From the NCBI GenBank assembly GCA_964016985.1, contig OZ024827.1:18681489-18745488 (forward strand): DNA of 64,000 bases. Direction: 5' to 3'. The DNA is from Anodontia alba. Taxonomy: Eukaryota; Mollusca; Bivalvia; Lucinida; Lucinidae. The notes under the pieces were generated by a model. That model ran no database searches and had not been told where the DNA came from. It saw only the letters and a program-made list of their open reading frames with translations. Position numbers and translations under genes: made by a program. Shown here piece by piece: positions 32,455 to 43,699 of this stretch (its first letter is position 1; every line of letters begins with the position of its first letter).

Positions 32455-32555
32455 TTTTGTTTTTCATCGTCTTCAAACACATTTTGTTTAACACAGTCTA
32501 GTCAGGTCATTTCTTTCGTCTTGAAACTAAATTTGGGACTGTTTTATGACCTCAT

Positions 32556-32830
32556 CATCACGAAAACATACCTATATAATTTTCCTCTCTTAAACCTCAC
32601 TTTTATATAGTAAAACTGGGGCTTACATGGGTACACTCTTTTTTTTCTAATTTCTGCTCAAAATTGATTGTGGGCACTAGTCAGAACTGCCTCGATGAGG
32701 CGGTCCTAACGAGTACGCACAATATATGTTTTGAGCAGAAATATGAACAATAGTAGAATTTTTATCTGAAAACTTTTAGCTTTTGGCGGTGAAATTTTCA
32801 ACATATTTGAATAGGAGTGTTTTCGAAATG
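32556..32830 (-). mobile_element. Family A, copy A25
   Basis: Diverged reverse copy about 100 bp from A24; right end CGAAATG; several core mismatches. Confidence 0.88.
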
Positions 32831-33009
32831 TGCCGTTTGCTGACTTTTATAATGGTTATCAGAGTTGACACCCTATATAACAATTTCAAAGCGCCTATCT
32901 CCGTAATGTTTAATGATAGAGCCTTGAATATTTCAGAAATGATTCTTTATGGATGGATTTCTCAAAAGATAGAAAAGTTACAAATTATTAAAAATTACCT
33001 GAAGGTCCC

Positions 33010-33265
33010 TTTGGTAAGACCGTGACCCAAATAGGATTGACATATTTTGATTCGCAAACGACGTTGAATCAGCGTTTGGTTCAATGCTGCATCAATGTTG
33101 CTGTAACGTAGTTTTAACGTTTTATGCCCACTGAGGAAATCTGAATTTCCAACTACACATTGTATGCTTTCATGTCATGTTTGTATTGCTCTGTTCCGTG
33201 TATTTATGTAGGTCATGGGCCAAATGGCCTTTTGCGAATAAAATTTGCTTTACTTTTAACGCTTA
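33010..33265 (+). repeat. Possible LINE 3' terminus
   Basis: GTCATGGGCCAAATGGCC followed by TTTTGCGAATAAAATTTGCT resembles 3' ends of molluscan LINEs. No coding part precedes it. Confidence 0.35.
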
Positions 33266-33365
33266 GTATGGATAGCTTCTCTTGCTGGATTCGACTCAAA
33301 CTTAAGGAAAAATGCTATCGCTGAACAGAATGCTAGACTGTGTTGGTCGATCGGGATCTACGCTG

Positions 33366-33366
<1 letters not shown>

Positions 33367-33452
<86 letters not shown>
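33367..33452. repeat. AT dinucleotide microsatellite abutting A26
   Basis: About 43 TA units run directly into the truncated A26 copy. Confidence 0.95.
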
Positions 33453-33454
<2 letters not shown>

Positions 33455-33608
33455 CGAGGCGACGAGGCGGTTCTAACGAGTACCCACAATCTATGTTTTG
33501 AGCAAAAAAATTTGACGAATATCAGAATTTTTTATCTGAAAAGTTTTTTTGTTTTTTTTGGTGGTGGTAAAATTTTCAGTATATTTGAATAGGCTTGTTT
33601 TCGTAATG
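33455..33608 (-). mobile_element. Family A, copy A26 (right half only)
   Basis: It starts within the core (CGACGAGGCGGTTCTAACG) and ends normally. The left half is replaced by the AT microsatellite. Confidence 0.88.
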
Positions 33609-33791
33609 GTAAGCAAGCTTCGCCCACCATGCCCACAGGCCTGAACGAAAGAAATATGGGTAGAAGCGTATGTCCGGGATTTGGGAAGTCTACTTATGGC
33701 GCGTCATTGGCAAAAACATCAGAAACAATTTTGGAAACTTTGTAGGGATTGACCAGATCATGATGTCTCCCATAGAACTTCTTAAGTGTTG

Positions 33792-34520
33792 CTACCAGTT
33801 TGTTTTTTTGTTTTTGTTTTTTTGATACCCCTGGCTCAACAACTTTGTAGTGAGCACTTTCCCACGCTCCATGAAGTCCTGATAATTTGAACAGGCTCTG
33901 GCATAACGGATTAACTGTGAATCGTAAACGCCGTATGCTGGTGCAGAAGGGATATTACTGCTCAGGAGTGGGAGGTTAACAATTGGAAAATTGAAGTCAT
34001 CCCGTTTGTCGTAAAGCCTAGTAGTAAGCTTTCCATTGTTAATGTAGAGATAACTATCCAAGTATGAGGAGGAGGCTGCAGTCTCCGTTGTTTCCTTTAT
34101 TTCAAGTTCACGTGGATAGATGAACTCTGCAAATTTTGTGTTTTTCAGAGACAATACATCATCTATATATCTGTAGGTGAAATTGAATTGTTGTGCGAGG
34201 TGTTTTTTGCCTGCTTGTGACTTTGTACAAACTACGCCTCATACGAGTATAAAAACAAGTCGGCAAGTAACGGTGCACAGTTAGTACCCATCGGTATGCC
34301 GATTGTTTGCTGATATATCCGTCCGCCGAACTCCACAAAGATATTGTCAATTAGACATTCCAGCATCCTTATGACATCTGCATCTGAGTATTTTTGTGGC
34401 GCATCAGAGTGATCCCGAACGAAGTATGTGTCTTTGTAGCCAATGACAACATACTGAAATCGACGGTTACCATTCTTGTGGAAGAAACACTGGTTGATAA
34501 TTTCCTTTAATTTAGATTTC
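33792..34520 (-). pseudogene. Penelope-type reverse transcriptase fragment
   Basis: The minus strand encodes LKEIINQCFFHKNGNRRFQY, YFVRDHSDAPQKYSDADVIR, LIDNIFVEFGGRIYQQTIG and IPMGTNCAPLLADLFLYSYE. A stop and frame change follow, then FNFTYRYIDDVLSLKN with the Y-I-D-D catalytic motif, then YDKRDDFNFPIVNLPLL and YGVYDSQLIRYARACSNYQD. The IPMGTNCAP and YIDD blocks are RT palm motifs. Assignment to Penelope-like elements is from memory of similar proteins and not certain. One frameshift between the two blocks makes it a pseudogene. It stops at A27. Confidence 0.8.
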
Positions 34521-37445
34521 AAAATACTGAAAATTTTCAGATTAAAGACTCTGATAGTTTTCATATTTCTGTTAAAAGCATAGATTGTGGGTACTCGTTA
34601 GAACAGGTAGTTCTAACGAGTATCCACAATCTATGTTTTAGAACAGAAATAAGAAACATAACGTACATGTACACCCCTGTAAACCCCAGTTTTACTATAA
34701 ACTAGATCTGGTGTTTGTAAAACACCATGTCCCCAACTGCCTAACTCTAACACTGCTGGACTCCAACACTTCTTGTCCATGATGGTAACAACAGTACAAA
34801 TATACGAAATTTCAATGTTATTTTATCAAAAGGGAAATAACTTTAAACCAGAAACGGCAAAGGGCCATAACTCCAACATTTCATTTAATTGGTTCAAAAT
34901 TTAATCAGGTTACCTCCTTCTCAATCCCAATCAGTATACCAAATAGCAAGGCTCTGGCTTAAATACTTTTTGAGATATCTTGCTGACAAGATCAAAATGC
35001 CTAGAACTACAAAGGGCCATAACTGTCAATTTTTAATGGAATTCCCTAACAAATAAATCAGGTAATCTCCACATCATCCCCAATCAGCATATAAAATTTC
35101 AAGACCCCAGCTTAAGTACTTTTCGAGACATGTTGCTGACAAGGTCAAATGCGCAGAACTGCAAAGGGCCGTAACTTTATCAATTTTTTCACGGAATTCT
35201 CTCAAAATATAATCAGGTAATCTACACATCATTCCCACTCACTATATCGAATTTCAAGAGCCCAGCTTTCGAGATATCTTGCTCATAAGATTTAATTCTG
35301 ATTTTTTTTCAAAGGGGCATAAATCTAAACAAACATGCCGGACAAGAAAAACTACAGGTCAGCTATTTTTTCATTGAACCCAAATATAAAATTTCAAAAC
35401 CCTAGCATGCAGAGTTCTTAAGATACGGCATGCACAAAAAAAGCTTGACGAACTGACAAACGGACGGACAAGCGAAGGCAAACTAATATGCCCCATCAAT
35501 TTCATTCGAAATTGGGGGATAATCAGGTCATCTACTCATCGCTACCAATCTATTGATCAAGTTTCAAGGCTCCAGCTTCAATAGTTTTTGATACATTTTG
35601 CTGACAAGGAAAACATGCCCAAATTTACAAAGAGCCATTACTTACGAAATATTTTTCATAATTTACACAAAAGTTAATCAGGTCATCTCATTACCAACCA
35701 ATTCACCAAGTTTCAAATCTCTAGCTTTAACAGTTTTTGAGATATTTTGCTGACAAGATAAAAAAGCCCAAAATGACAAAGGGACATAACTCAATAATTT
35801 TTTTTAAAAGCTTATTCAAAAGTTAATCAGGTTGTCTACTCATTATTACATATCCATTCACCAAATTTCATGGCTCTAACTCTAACAGTTTTTGAGATAT
35901 TTTGCTGACAAGGTAAAAGTGCCCAAAATCACAAAGGGCCATAACTCAAGAAGTATATTTCAAAATTTCTTCAAAAGTAAATCAAGTTGTCTACTCAACA
36001 CTACTAGTCTATTCATCAAGTTTCAAGGCTCTAGCTCCAACGGTTTTTGAGATATTTTGTTGACAAGGTAAAAATGCCCAAAATTACAAAGGGCCATAAC
36101 TCATGAAGTATTTTTCAGAATTTCTTTATAAAGTTGACCAGGCCATCTACTCATCACTACAAATCCATTTACTAAGGCTGTAGCTCTAACATTTTTTTTA
36201 GATATTTTGCTGACAAAGTGAAAATGCCAAAACTTACAAAGGGCCATAACTCAAGAAGAATATTTCAAAATTTCTTCAAAAGTTAATCAGGTTGTTTACT
36301 CATTACTACCAGTCTATTCATTAAGTTTCAAGGCTCTAGCTCCTACGGTTTTTGAGATATTGTGCTGACGAGGTTAAAATGCCCAAAATAACAAAGGGCA
36401 ATAACTCATGATGTATTTTTTAGAATTTCTTCAAAAGTTAATCAGGCTATTTACTCATCACTACAAATCCATATACTAAGTTTCAAGGCTTTAGCTCTAA
36501 CAGTTTTTGAGATATTTTGCTGACAGGATATAAATGCCCAAAATGACAAAGGGCAATAACTCAAAAAGTATTTTTCAAAATGTTTTCAGAAGATAATCAA
36601 CTTGTCTACTTATCACTACCAGTCTATTCATTAAGTTTCTAGGCTCTAGCTTCAACGGTTTTTGAGATATTTTGCTGACAATTTAAATTTGCCAAAATTT
36701 CAAAGGGCCATAACTCATAAAGTTGTTTCCAGAATTTCTTCAAAAATGACCAGGTCATCTACTGATCACTATCAGTCTATTCATCAAGTTTCAAGGCTCT
36801 AGCTCAAACGGTTTTTGAGATCTGTTGCTGACAAGATAGAAATGCCCAAAATTACAAAGGGCCATAACTCCTGAAGTATTTTTCAGAATTTCTTCAAAAG
36901 TTAATCATGCCATATACTCATCACTACAAATCCATTTTCTAAGTTTCAAGGCTCTAGCTCTAACAGTTATTGAGATATTTTGCTGATCAGATAAAAATGC
37001 CCAAAATTACAAAGGCCATAACTAAAGAAGTACTTTTCAAAATTTCTTCAAAAGTTAATCAAGTTGCCTACTCATCATTACCAGTCTATTCATCAAGTTT
37101 CAAGGCTCTAGCTTAAATAGTTTTTCAGATATTTTGATGACAATATTGCAGCCATATTTTTTCAAAGGACCATAACTCAGAAAAGGGGCATAATCCTGAC
37201 AAGAAAAAAATACTTGTCAGCTATATTTTCGTGAGGAATCCATATGTTTAGAAATTTCTAAACAGTAGCATTCACGGTTCTTAAGTTATGCTATGCATCA
37301 AAAAGCGTGACGAACGGACGAACGGACGGACGGAAAGACGGACGAACAACCCAGAAGTAATATACCCCTCCAACTCCTTTTAAGTTGGGGGCATAAAAAA
37401 GTGGAGTTTAATGAGTCAAAATTATATAGCCATGTTTTCGTGATG
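34518..37445 (+). mobile_element. Family A, copy A27, split by a tandem array
   Basis: The left segment is 34518-34702, cut at its 5' end by the RT fragment, with a shortened core. The right segment is 37394-37445 (AAAGTGGAGTTTAATGAGTC to CGTGATG). Between them is a 2.7-kb array. The break lies in the third hairpin at ACTATA/AAAAGTGG. Confidence 0.87.
34703..37393. repeat. Tandem array, ~155-bp period, about 14 units
   Basis: Units carry TCAAGGCTCTAGCTCTAACA, GTTTTTGAGATATTTTGCTG, ACAAGGTAAAAATGCCCAAA and TTACAAAGGGCCATAACTC. The last landmark recurs at 35627, 35777, 35931, 36086, 36236, 36391, 36546, 36700, 36854 and 37009. Units before 35500 and after 37100 are more diverged. The array ends in GACGGACGGAC-like repeats and CAACTCCTTTTAAGTTGGGG. 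ATAA borders both ends, perhaps a short target duplication. No frame spans it. Confidence 0.9.
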
Positions 37446-37454
37446 CTGCGCACC

Positions 37455-37491
<37 letters not shown>

Positions 37492-37722
37492 TTCGTCAAG
37501 ATATTCTGTTGTATGAGCAAATAATCAAGTCCCTGATCAGGCTGCCCATTGTCTGATGATGGCCTTTGTTGCCCGGATATGGCACATGGGCCCTTTTCTG
37601 GCCTCGAGCAACATATAAATGGGTCTCATCATTCAAAATACCCTTAGCGCATGCGCGAACAGACTTGGAAATGGATTTGATACGGATAACATGTACTGTC
37701 CATGGTCGCTCCGGCTTCTCAG

Positions 37723-38044
37723 CCTCACGAAAACATGCCTTTATAATTTTACCCCCATAAACCCCACTTTTATATAGCAGAAACTGGGGTTTATAAGGGG
37801 TATAGATTATTTTTCTTACTTTTGCTCAAAAACATAGATTATCGGTACTTGTTAGAACCGCCTCGCCGAGGCGGTTCTAACAAGTACCCACAATCTATGT
37901 TTTGAGCAGAAATATGAAAAATTATCAGAGTTTTTTATCTGAAAATTTTCAGTTTTTTTTTTTTTTTTTTTTTTTTTGTTTTGTTTTTTTCTTTTTTCTT
38001 TTTTTATTTGAGGTGTATATTTGAAAAGGCGTGTATTCGTGATG
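37723..38044 (-). mobile_element. Family A, copy A28 with internal poly-T
   Basis: Reverse copy enlarged by a T-rich tract at about 37952-38006; core perfect; left end CTCACGAAAACATGCC. Confidence 0.88.
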
Positions 38045-38786
38045 GGGCTTTTTCTGTCCAATGAAATACACTAATCTACGTTTTGTCATGGTTTACTGAA
38101 ATATGCTACCTACTCTATATTTTTGTGCGCAAGCAGTATTCTTGTTCTTTGGGCATACGGACAGAACCTCATACTGTAGAGACGTAGTTTTCCATTCTCA
38201 AGGGGAGGGAACTCCGATTCTGAAACATAAGTTTTAGTTTAAACATATGAGCCGGGTCACAGTATATTCTACAAGGTTGCATGTGCGCGTCTTGTAGAAA
38301 ATGTTGTGTCCCGAATGAATGCGCGGATGTGCAGGCTGATCTGAGTCTTCGAAGGGCGCACATGGAAATGCGGTGCCTGAGCTCAATTCATTTCAATATT
38401 TGCATAATATATATGTAACAAATGACAACATTTAAATAGGACAAGAACGAAAGCTGAATGTTTTTTTGTTTTTTTGTTTGTTTTTTTTTTTTGTTGGGGG
38501 AGGGAGGGGGGTGTTCAGGTGGGGTTCTCCTGCAGACTAAACATTCAGAAAATGGGTCTGTGAAACAAACGGAAAGCGTCGTCTGAACAGGGTCTAAACT
38601 GTTTGCCTTTCACCCAGCAATACTAAGATCAATCAACATGTAGTGAAATGAACATGATTGGATATGTCAAAATATTCGAACATATTAAACAGGTATGTTA
38701 AGGAGTGAAAATGTTCGAATATTTAGAGTAAATACGGTTGAACATATAGTAAAGATCCCGGTCAGAAGCCGCATTTAGCACTTTCT
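38045..38786. other. Spacer with repeat H remnant and T/G tract
   Basis: Repeat H remnant at about 38262-38358 (GCGGATGTGCAGGCTGATCT), T/G tract at 38460-38495, a half copy of hairpin G near 38590. No exon supported. Confidence 0.5.
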
Positions 38787-39070
38787 CATTACGAAAACAC
38801 GCCTATTCAAATACATAGAAAATTTCACCTCAAAAAAACTGAAAATTTTCAGAAAAAAAAAAAACTCTGATATTTTTCACATTTCTACTCAAAACATAGA
38901 ATGTGGGTACTCGTTAGAACCGCCTCGGCGAGGCGGTTCTAACGAGTACCCACAATCTATGTTTTTGAGCAGAAATAAGAAAAATAATGTATACCCCTGT
39001 AAACCCCAGTTTTACTATATAAAAGTGGGGTTTAAGGGGGTCAAAATTATATAGGCGTGTTTTCGTGATG
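38787..39070 (+). mobile_element. Family A, copy A29
   Basis: Full-length; core perfect, centre base G. Confidence 0.93.
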
Positions 39071-39224
39071 GTTTTCTATCCCACCGTGTGTAGAAAATAG
39101 TAGTATAGTGGAATTGTACAAATTTAAGAACAAGTATTGTGAGGAATTTGGTGTTCAAATGTTTACGGTAAATACGGTATTTATCGGATTTTCCCGCTCC
39201 TATTCCTATTTCAGCCCACAGGTA

Positions 39225-39414
39225 AAAGAGGGGTCCATAAGATAAACCGTGTGAGTTAAACAACCGTATCGAAACAAAAATGTACAGATTATATTGAAGA
39301 ATGACCATTTATGGTCATTTTTCAATATAATCCATACATTTTTGGGATCCATCTGAACCGTGTTATATCCAAAACCGTGTTATAACGAATCGTTTTATAA
39401 GAGGTTGTAGTGTA
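39225..39414. mobile_element. Hairpin MITE, family E copy 1
   Basis: The central hairpin is AGATTATATTGAAGAATGAC, CATTTATGG, then the complementary arm. The right end is the complement of TACACTACAACCTCTTATAA. The left end is unclear. It pairs with 39759-39990. Confidence 0.7.
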
Positions 39415-39713
39415 CTATGGTTTCATTTCTCCTCGTAATGTGTTGTGGGTCCTCGTTCAAATCTCTTCAGTGATATAATCACGATATACCGTTTTCTTGT
39501 ACTATGCGGCTTTTTTCATGACATAAAATCCATGCATTGTGATGTAATTAATGAGTGAAAATACAAATGGTTAAACAGAACAGTTAAGCATTTCTGACGC
39601 TTTTGAAATTTTGAGTAAGAAACATTTTATAAATGTATTCTAAATAGTACATTTTAGATATGAACACCACAATATCAAATCCGTATACATCTCTATTTTA
39701 GAGGCAATGCAAA

Positions 39714-39755
<42 letters not shown>

Positions 39756-39758
39756 TGT
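39415..39758. other. Spacer with AAT microsatellite
   Basis: AAT repeat at 39716-39752; nothing else recognised. Confidence 0.5.
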
Positions 39759-39990
39759 TACACTGCAACCTCTTTATTACACGGTTCGTTATAACACGGT
39801 TTTGGATATAAAACGGTTCTAAGATGGATCCCAAAAATGTACAGATTATATTGTAAAATGACCATAAATATGGTCATTTTTCAATATAATCTACATGTAT
39901 ACATTTTTGTTTCGATATAACACAGTTGTTTAACTAACATGGTTTATGTTATGGACCCCAACATTAGTGTTATAAAGACGTTGTTGTGTA
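39759..39990. mobile_element. Hairpin MITE, family E copy 2
   Basis: Left end TACACTGCAACCTCTTTATT and right end complement of AAAGACGTTGTTGTGTA. The core hairpin is AAAATGACCATAAATATGGTCATTTT with longer flanking arms. It lies only 345 bp from copy 1. Confidence 0.78.
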
Positions 39991-41746
39991 ATGATAACTC
40001 TGTCAAAATGACACTTTTATTCTTAGGGTCGATATTTTATCGTTGTGTTTAGTATCAGCTTGTAAAGCTGTAAAGCATTTTTTCATTTTAATTTTAACTA
40101 TTAATACCATTAATTTTATTTCATTTAAATTTCTTAAAATGCGAACGTGAAATCTAAAGTATTTCACTTAATAGCGGAACTGCAAAACATGTCAATTCTT
40201 GATCCTTTGTTCAAATACATTTAAGCATCTTCATTGTCAATGAAACGCCTTTAACACCTTAGAAAGACAGATATCCCTTACAGAGACGGAATGAATGCGG
40301 CATTGATATCTTTACAATGGAAATGGTTTCGCACGTCCAGTCTAATCCCGCTTTAGGGTAATGACTTCAACATTGCACTTGCGCGGAGAGAAAAGACGCG
40401 CACGCAGTCCGTTTATACTAGACTAGCTACTAGTCGGATATCAATATTATTTTCATCAATCAATTATAATTATTAATTTACTTAATGAACTAAGGGCCAT
40501 CTATTACTTACTGCTTGCCTCACCTCTTTGATAGCAGCAACTAATCTTGGAGATATCCTTGATGTCAGAGACCAACTATTAGAGACTGGCCATACAAGAT
40601 GTCATACATAAATTCAGCTTATAGTTAGGAGTGATAAAACATGACATCAAGGTCTAGGAGCTAGTCTACGTTTATACTTGCGCGGTAGTTGGGAGTTAGA
40701 TTTGCGATTGAAAACAGGAGAGATCGAAGAAATGTAGTCTCGTCGTGGTCGCCGCTCGGCGGGCCATAGGCCTGGCCCGCTGCACTTTCACAAAATGCGG
40801 TCCTTTCGAAATATGTTTGACTTCTTGGAATTTCATTGTTTTTTTGTTTTTTTGTTTTTTTGTTGTTGTTTTTTTGTTTGTTTTTTTTTTTGATTTTGTT
40901 AGCTTTTTTTTTTTTTTTTTTTTTTTGTTTGCAATTTCGGGACTCAACCAGAATCAAGACCTTGTTAATAATAGGAAGTTGGGACAGTATACTGCGAAAG
41001 TGTTACAAATACATCCACATTAGAAATAAATATTCTATGGCATCAACGTTCAACAAACTGTGTTACGTGTATATTTATAACATAATATTGTATTTACATA
41101 TAAGTACATGAATAAAAGAAAGAACGACAAAAATACATATGGATATAAAAAATGGACTTTTCTCATTATTTCTTCTTTACAAGCTGGAACGTTAAACAAA
41201 ACATAAGCAGTGAAGTCATCAATGAAATGAATAAAACCGCAGAATTCCTCAGGACAATTTACAATAAAATACCAAGTACACTTAGAGGACGATTTTCCTC
41301 TCTTCACAAAACTAGCCCAAAACTGAAAGTAGAGGAAATGTCTAGTTTATATATAAAATCAAAACAGAAAATAATAATAAAATGGACTTACCCGCAGAGA
41401 AAGCCTTTTGTGACGGCATTTAAATAGTTATTAATTGTCCTCTGCTATACCTTTATAAATGTCCGAAATAGCCTAGTGTTGTGAAAAAGTACGGGTCTTG
41501 TTTATGTAAGACTCTCACTATTTATATATATGGATATTTTATACACAGTAGTAATATTTAATACAATATCGACGATTTAAATAATCGCTTGACCAGTGTT
41601 ATTTGGTCAATAGATAGGTCGCGGTCATCTGAAGAAGAGATTAACCTTTGCCATGCTGAATAAATTAAGATGTCACGCCCATTTCTAATTTTCAGCCAGT
41701 CAGATTACTCGATCCAGGTTATTGATACAAATTCACATACTTAACG
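39991..41746. other. Long spacer without a recognised gene
   Basis: A GC-richer patch at 40320-40430 and another at 40680-40800 (with CGCTCGGCGGGCC) might mark a promoter or CpG-rich segment, but no exon is supported. A T/G tract spans 40837-40927. A 92-codon frame at 41152-41427 has no recognisable domain and AT-driven composition. Confidence 0.4.
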
Positions 41747-41814
41747 ACAAACAGTGAAGATCCGGACCAGTTGGCTTCTTGAAGCCATCTGATCTGGATC
41801 TACATTGTTTGCAA
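41747..41814. repeat. Hairpin repeat G, copy 5
   Basis: ACAAACAGTGAAGATCCGGA pairs with ATCTGGATCTACATTGTTTG around TTGGCTTCTTGAAGCCA. Confidence 0.7.
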
Positions 41815-41941
41815 AGGCAGAGCATATCTATTTTCAGCAGGACCATGGTTAATGTCCACAATAGTTTGCATAAAATGTACCAAGCTGATAAAATCGTGTA
41901 TTTAAATGCACATTCCTCTAAACAACGTAAATATGTGCTTC

Positions 41942-42220
41942 CATTACGAAAACACGCCTATTCAAATGTATAGAAAATTGCACCTCCAAAAACTGAGAAT
42001 TTTCAGATAAAAAACTCTTATATTTTTTATATTTCTGCTCAAAACATAGATTGTGGGTACTCGTTAGAACCGCCTCGCCGAGGCGATTCTAACGAGTACC
42101 CACAATCTATGTTTTTGAGCGGAAATAAGAAAAATAATGCATACACCTGTAAACCCTAGTTGCAATATATAAAAATGGGGTTTAAGGGGGTCAAAAGTAT
42201 ATAGGTATGTTTTCGTGATG
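41942..42220 (+). mobile_element. Family A, copy A30
   Basis: Full-length; one stem mismatch (GGCGATTC); centre base C. Confidence 0.92.
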
Positions 42221-42812
42221 AGTTTTTTAAGTTTGCGCAATATAATAAAGTTTGGTATTTAAATGCATAGTCCTCTTATCAATTTAGCAATGTGAGTCTC
42301 TATTTACAGTTTGTGCAGCATTATGTATGTCTATGTAATATAACACTTTTCTCAATAAAACATGTGTGAACACAAGTGAATAATTGTGCAAAATTTATGG
42401 ATTTTTCATCGTAAAATGATGAAAATGCTTTCAAGGAAACCTATTGTTATGATCTGGAATTGTCTAAATTCATTTTCAGACGGGGTTTTCGCCCCTATAA
42501 TCCTGATCCCCTATATGGGGTTTTGCCCCCGTAACGCCCGCTGGGGAAGGATCCACATTAAGAGTATATATAGTATATAAATCCAATTATTGGCCCTTTC
42601 CAGCTTACAATCAGCAATGTTCACATAAAAAAAAATGATTAATAGCGGGTTTATTTACAATGATATACTTTTACAACACATCTTTAAGAAGTTAAGAAAA
42701 AAAACGAAAAAAACATTTAAAACATCTTTAAAAATAAGATGTTTTCAATCATAACTGAATTCCCTTTTTCGCTGTATTAATTTAAAATACAGACTGAGTC
42801 ATATTTTGTTTT
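42221..42812. other. Spacer, no feature seen
   Basis: A GC-rich patch at 42480-42550 (CCTATATGGGGTTTTGCCCC is a small hairpin). No exon supported. Confidence 0.4.
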
Positions 42813-43098
42813 CATCACGACAACACGCCTATATAATTCTGACCCCCTTAAACCCAACTTTTATATAGTAAAACTGGGATTTACAGGGGTATACTCGTAC
42901 ATTATTTTTCTTATTTCTGCTCAACAACATATACTGTGGGTACACGTAAGAACCGCCTCGGCGAGGCTGTTCTAACGAGCACCTAGAATCTATGTTTTGT
43001 GCAGAATTAAGAAAAATATGAGAATTTTTTATCTGATTTTTTTTTAGTTTCTGGAGGTGAAATTATCTATATATTTGAATAGGCGTGTTTTCGTAATG
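42813..43098 (-). mobile_element. Family A, copy A31
   Basis: Diverged reverse copy; centre base G in plus view; arms carry several mismatches. Confidence 0.9.
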
Positions 43099-43224
43099 GT
43101 CACTCAGTTAAGGGAAAGATAAACCATGTACGAGGTTGTTCCAGAAGAATTTATTTTGACACGTAAGTAATCACAAACTTCTTTACTTCATGCCATCAAA
43201 GCAGTCCGTGAAATAAACTATTTG

Positions 43225-43490
43225 CATTACGAAAACAAGCCTATTCAAATATACTGAAAATTTTACCATCAAAAAATGAAAATTTTCAGATAAAACTTCT
43301 GATATTTTTCATATTTCTGCTCAAAACATAGATTGTGGGTACTCGATAGAACCGCCTCGGCCGAGTATCCACAATCTATGTGTTTGGGCAGAAATAAGAA
43401 AAATAATGTATACCCCCTGTAAACCCTAGTTTTACTATATAAAAGTGAGGTTTAAGGGGGTCAACATTATATAGGCATGTTTTCGTGATG
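43225..43490 (+). mobile_element. Family A, copy A32
   Basis: Both ends are normal. The core is shortened to GTACTCGATAGAACCGCCTC then GGCCGAGTATCC, so the right arm has lost about 15 bp. Confidence 0.9.
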
Positions 43491-43699
43491 ATATAGTTTT
43501 GTCTTCAAACCTTTTTAGAATCATATATTTCTCACTATCAGTGCAACCACGAAGAGAGTTTCGTTCATAGTGTTGTAGTTAAACATAAATTCATTATGTT
43601 TCGCACGTAGTATCCTGAAAGCTGCTTTCAGTGCTGTTTATTAGTTTATTAGTCGGTCTGACACAAAACTCGTAACCACATATAAAGAGCAATTTCACT

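Noticed and set aside
41152..41427. 92-codon frame on the plus strand
   Set aside because: No recognisable domain, AT-driven composition and no splice or promoter signals; it could be an exon but nothing supports it.
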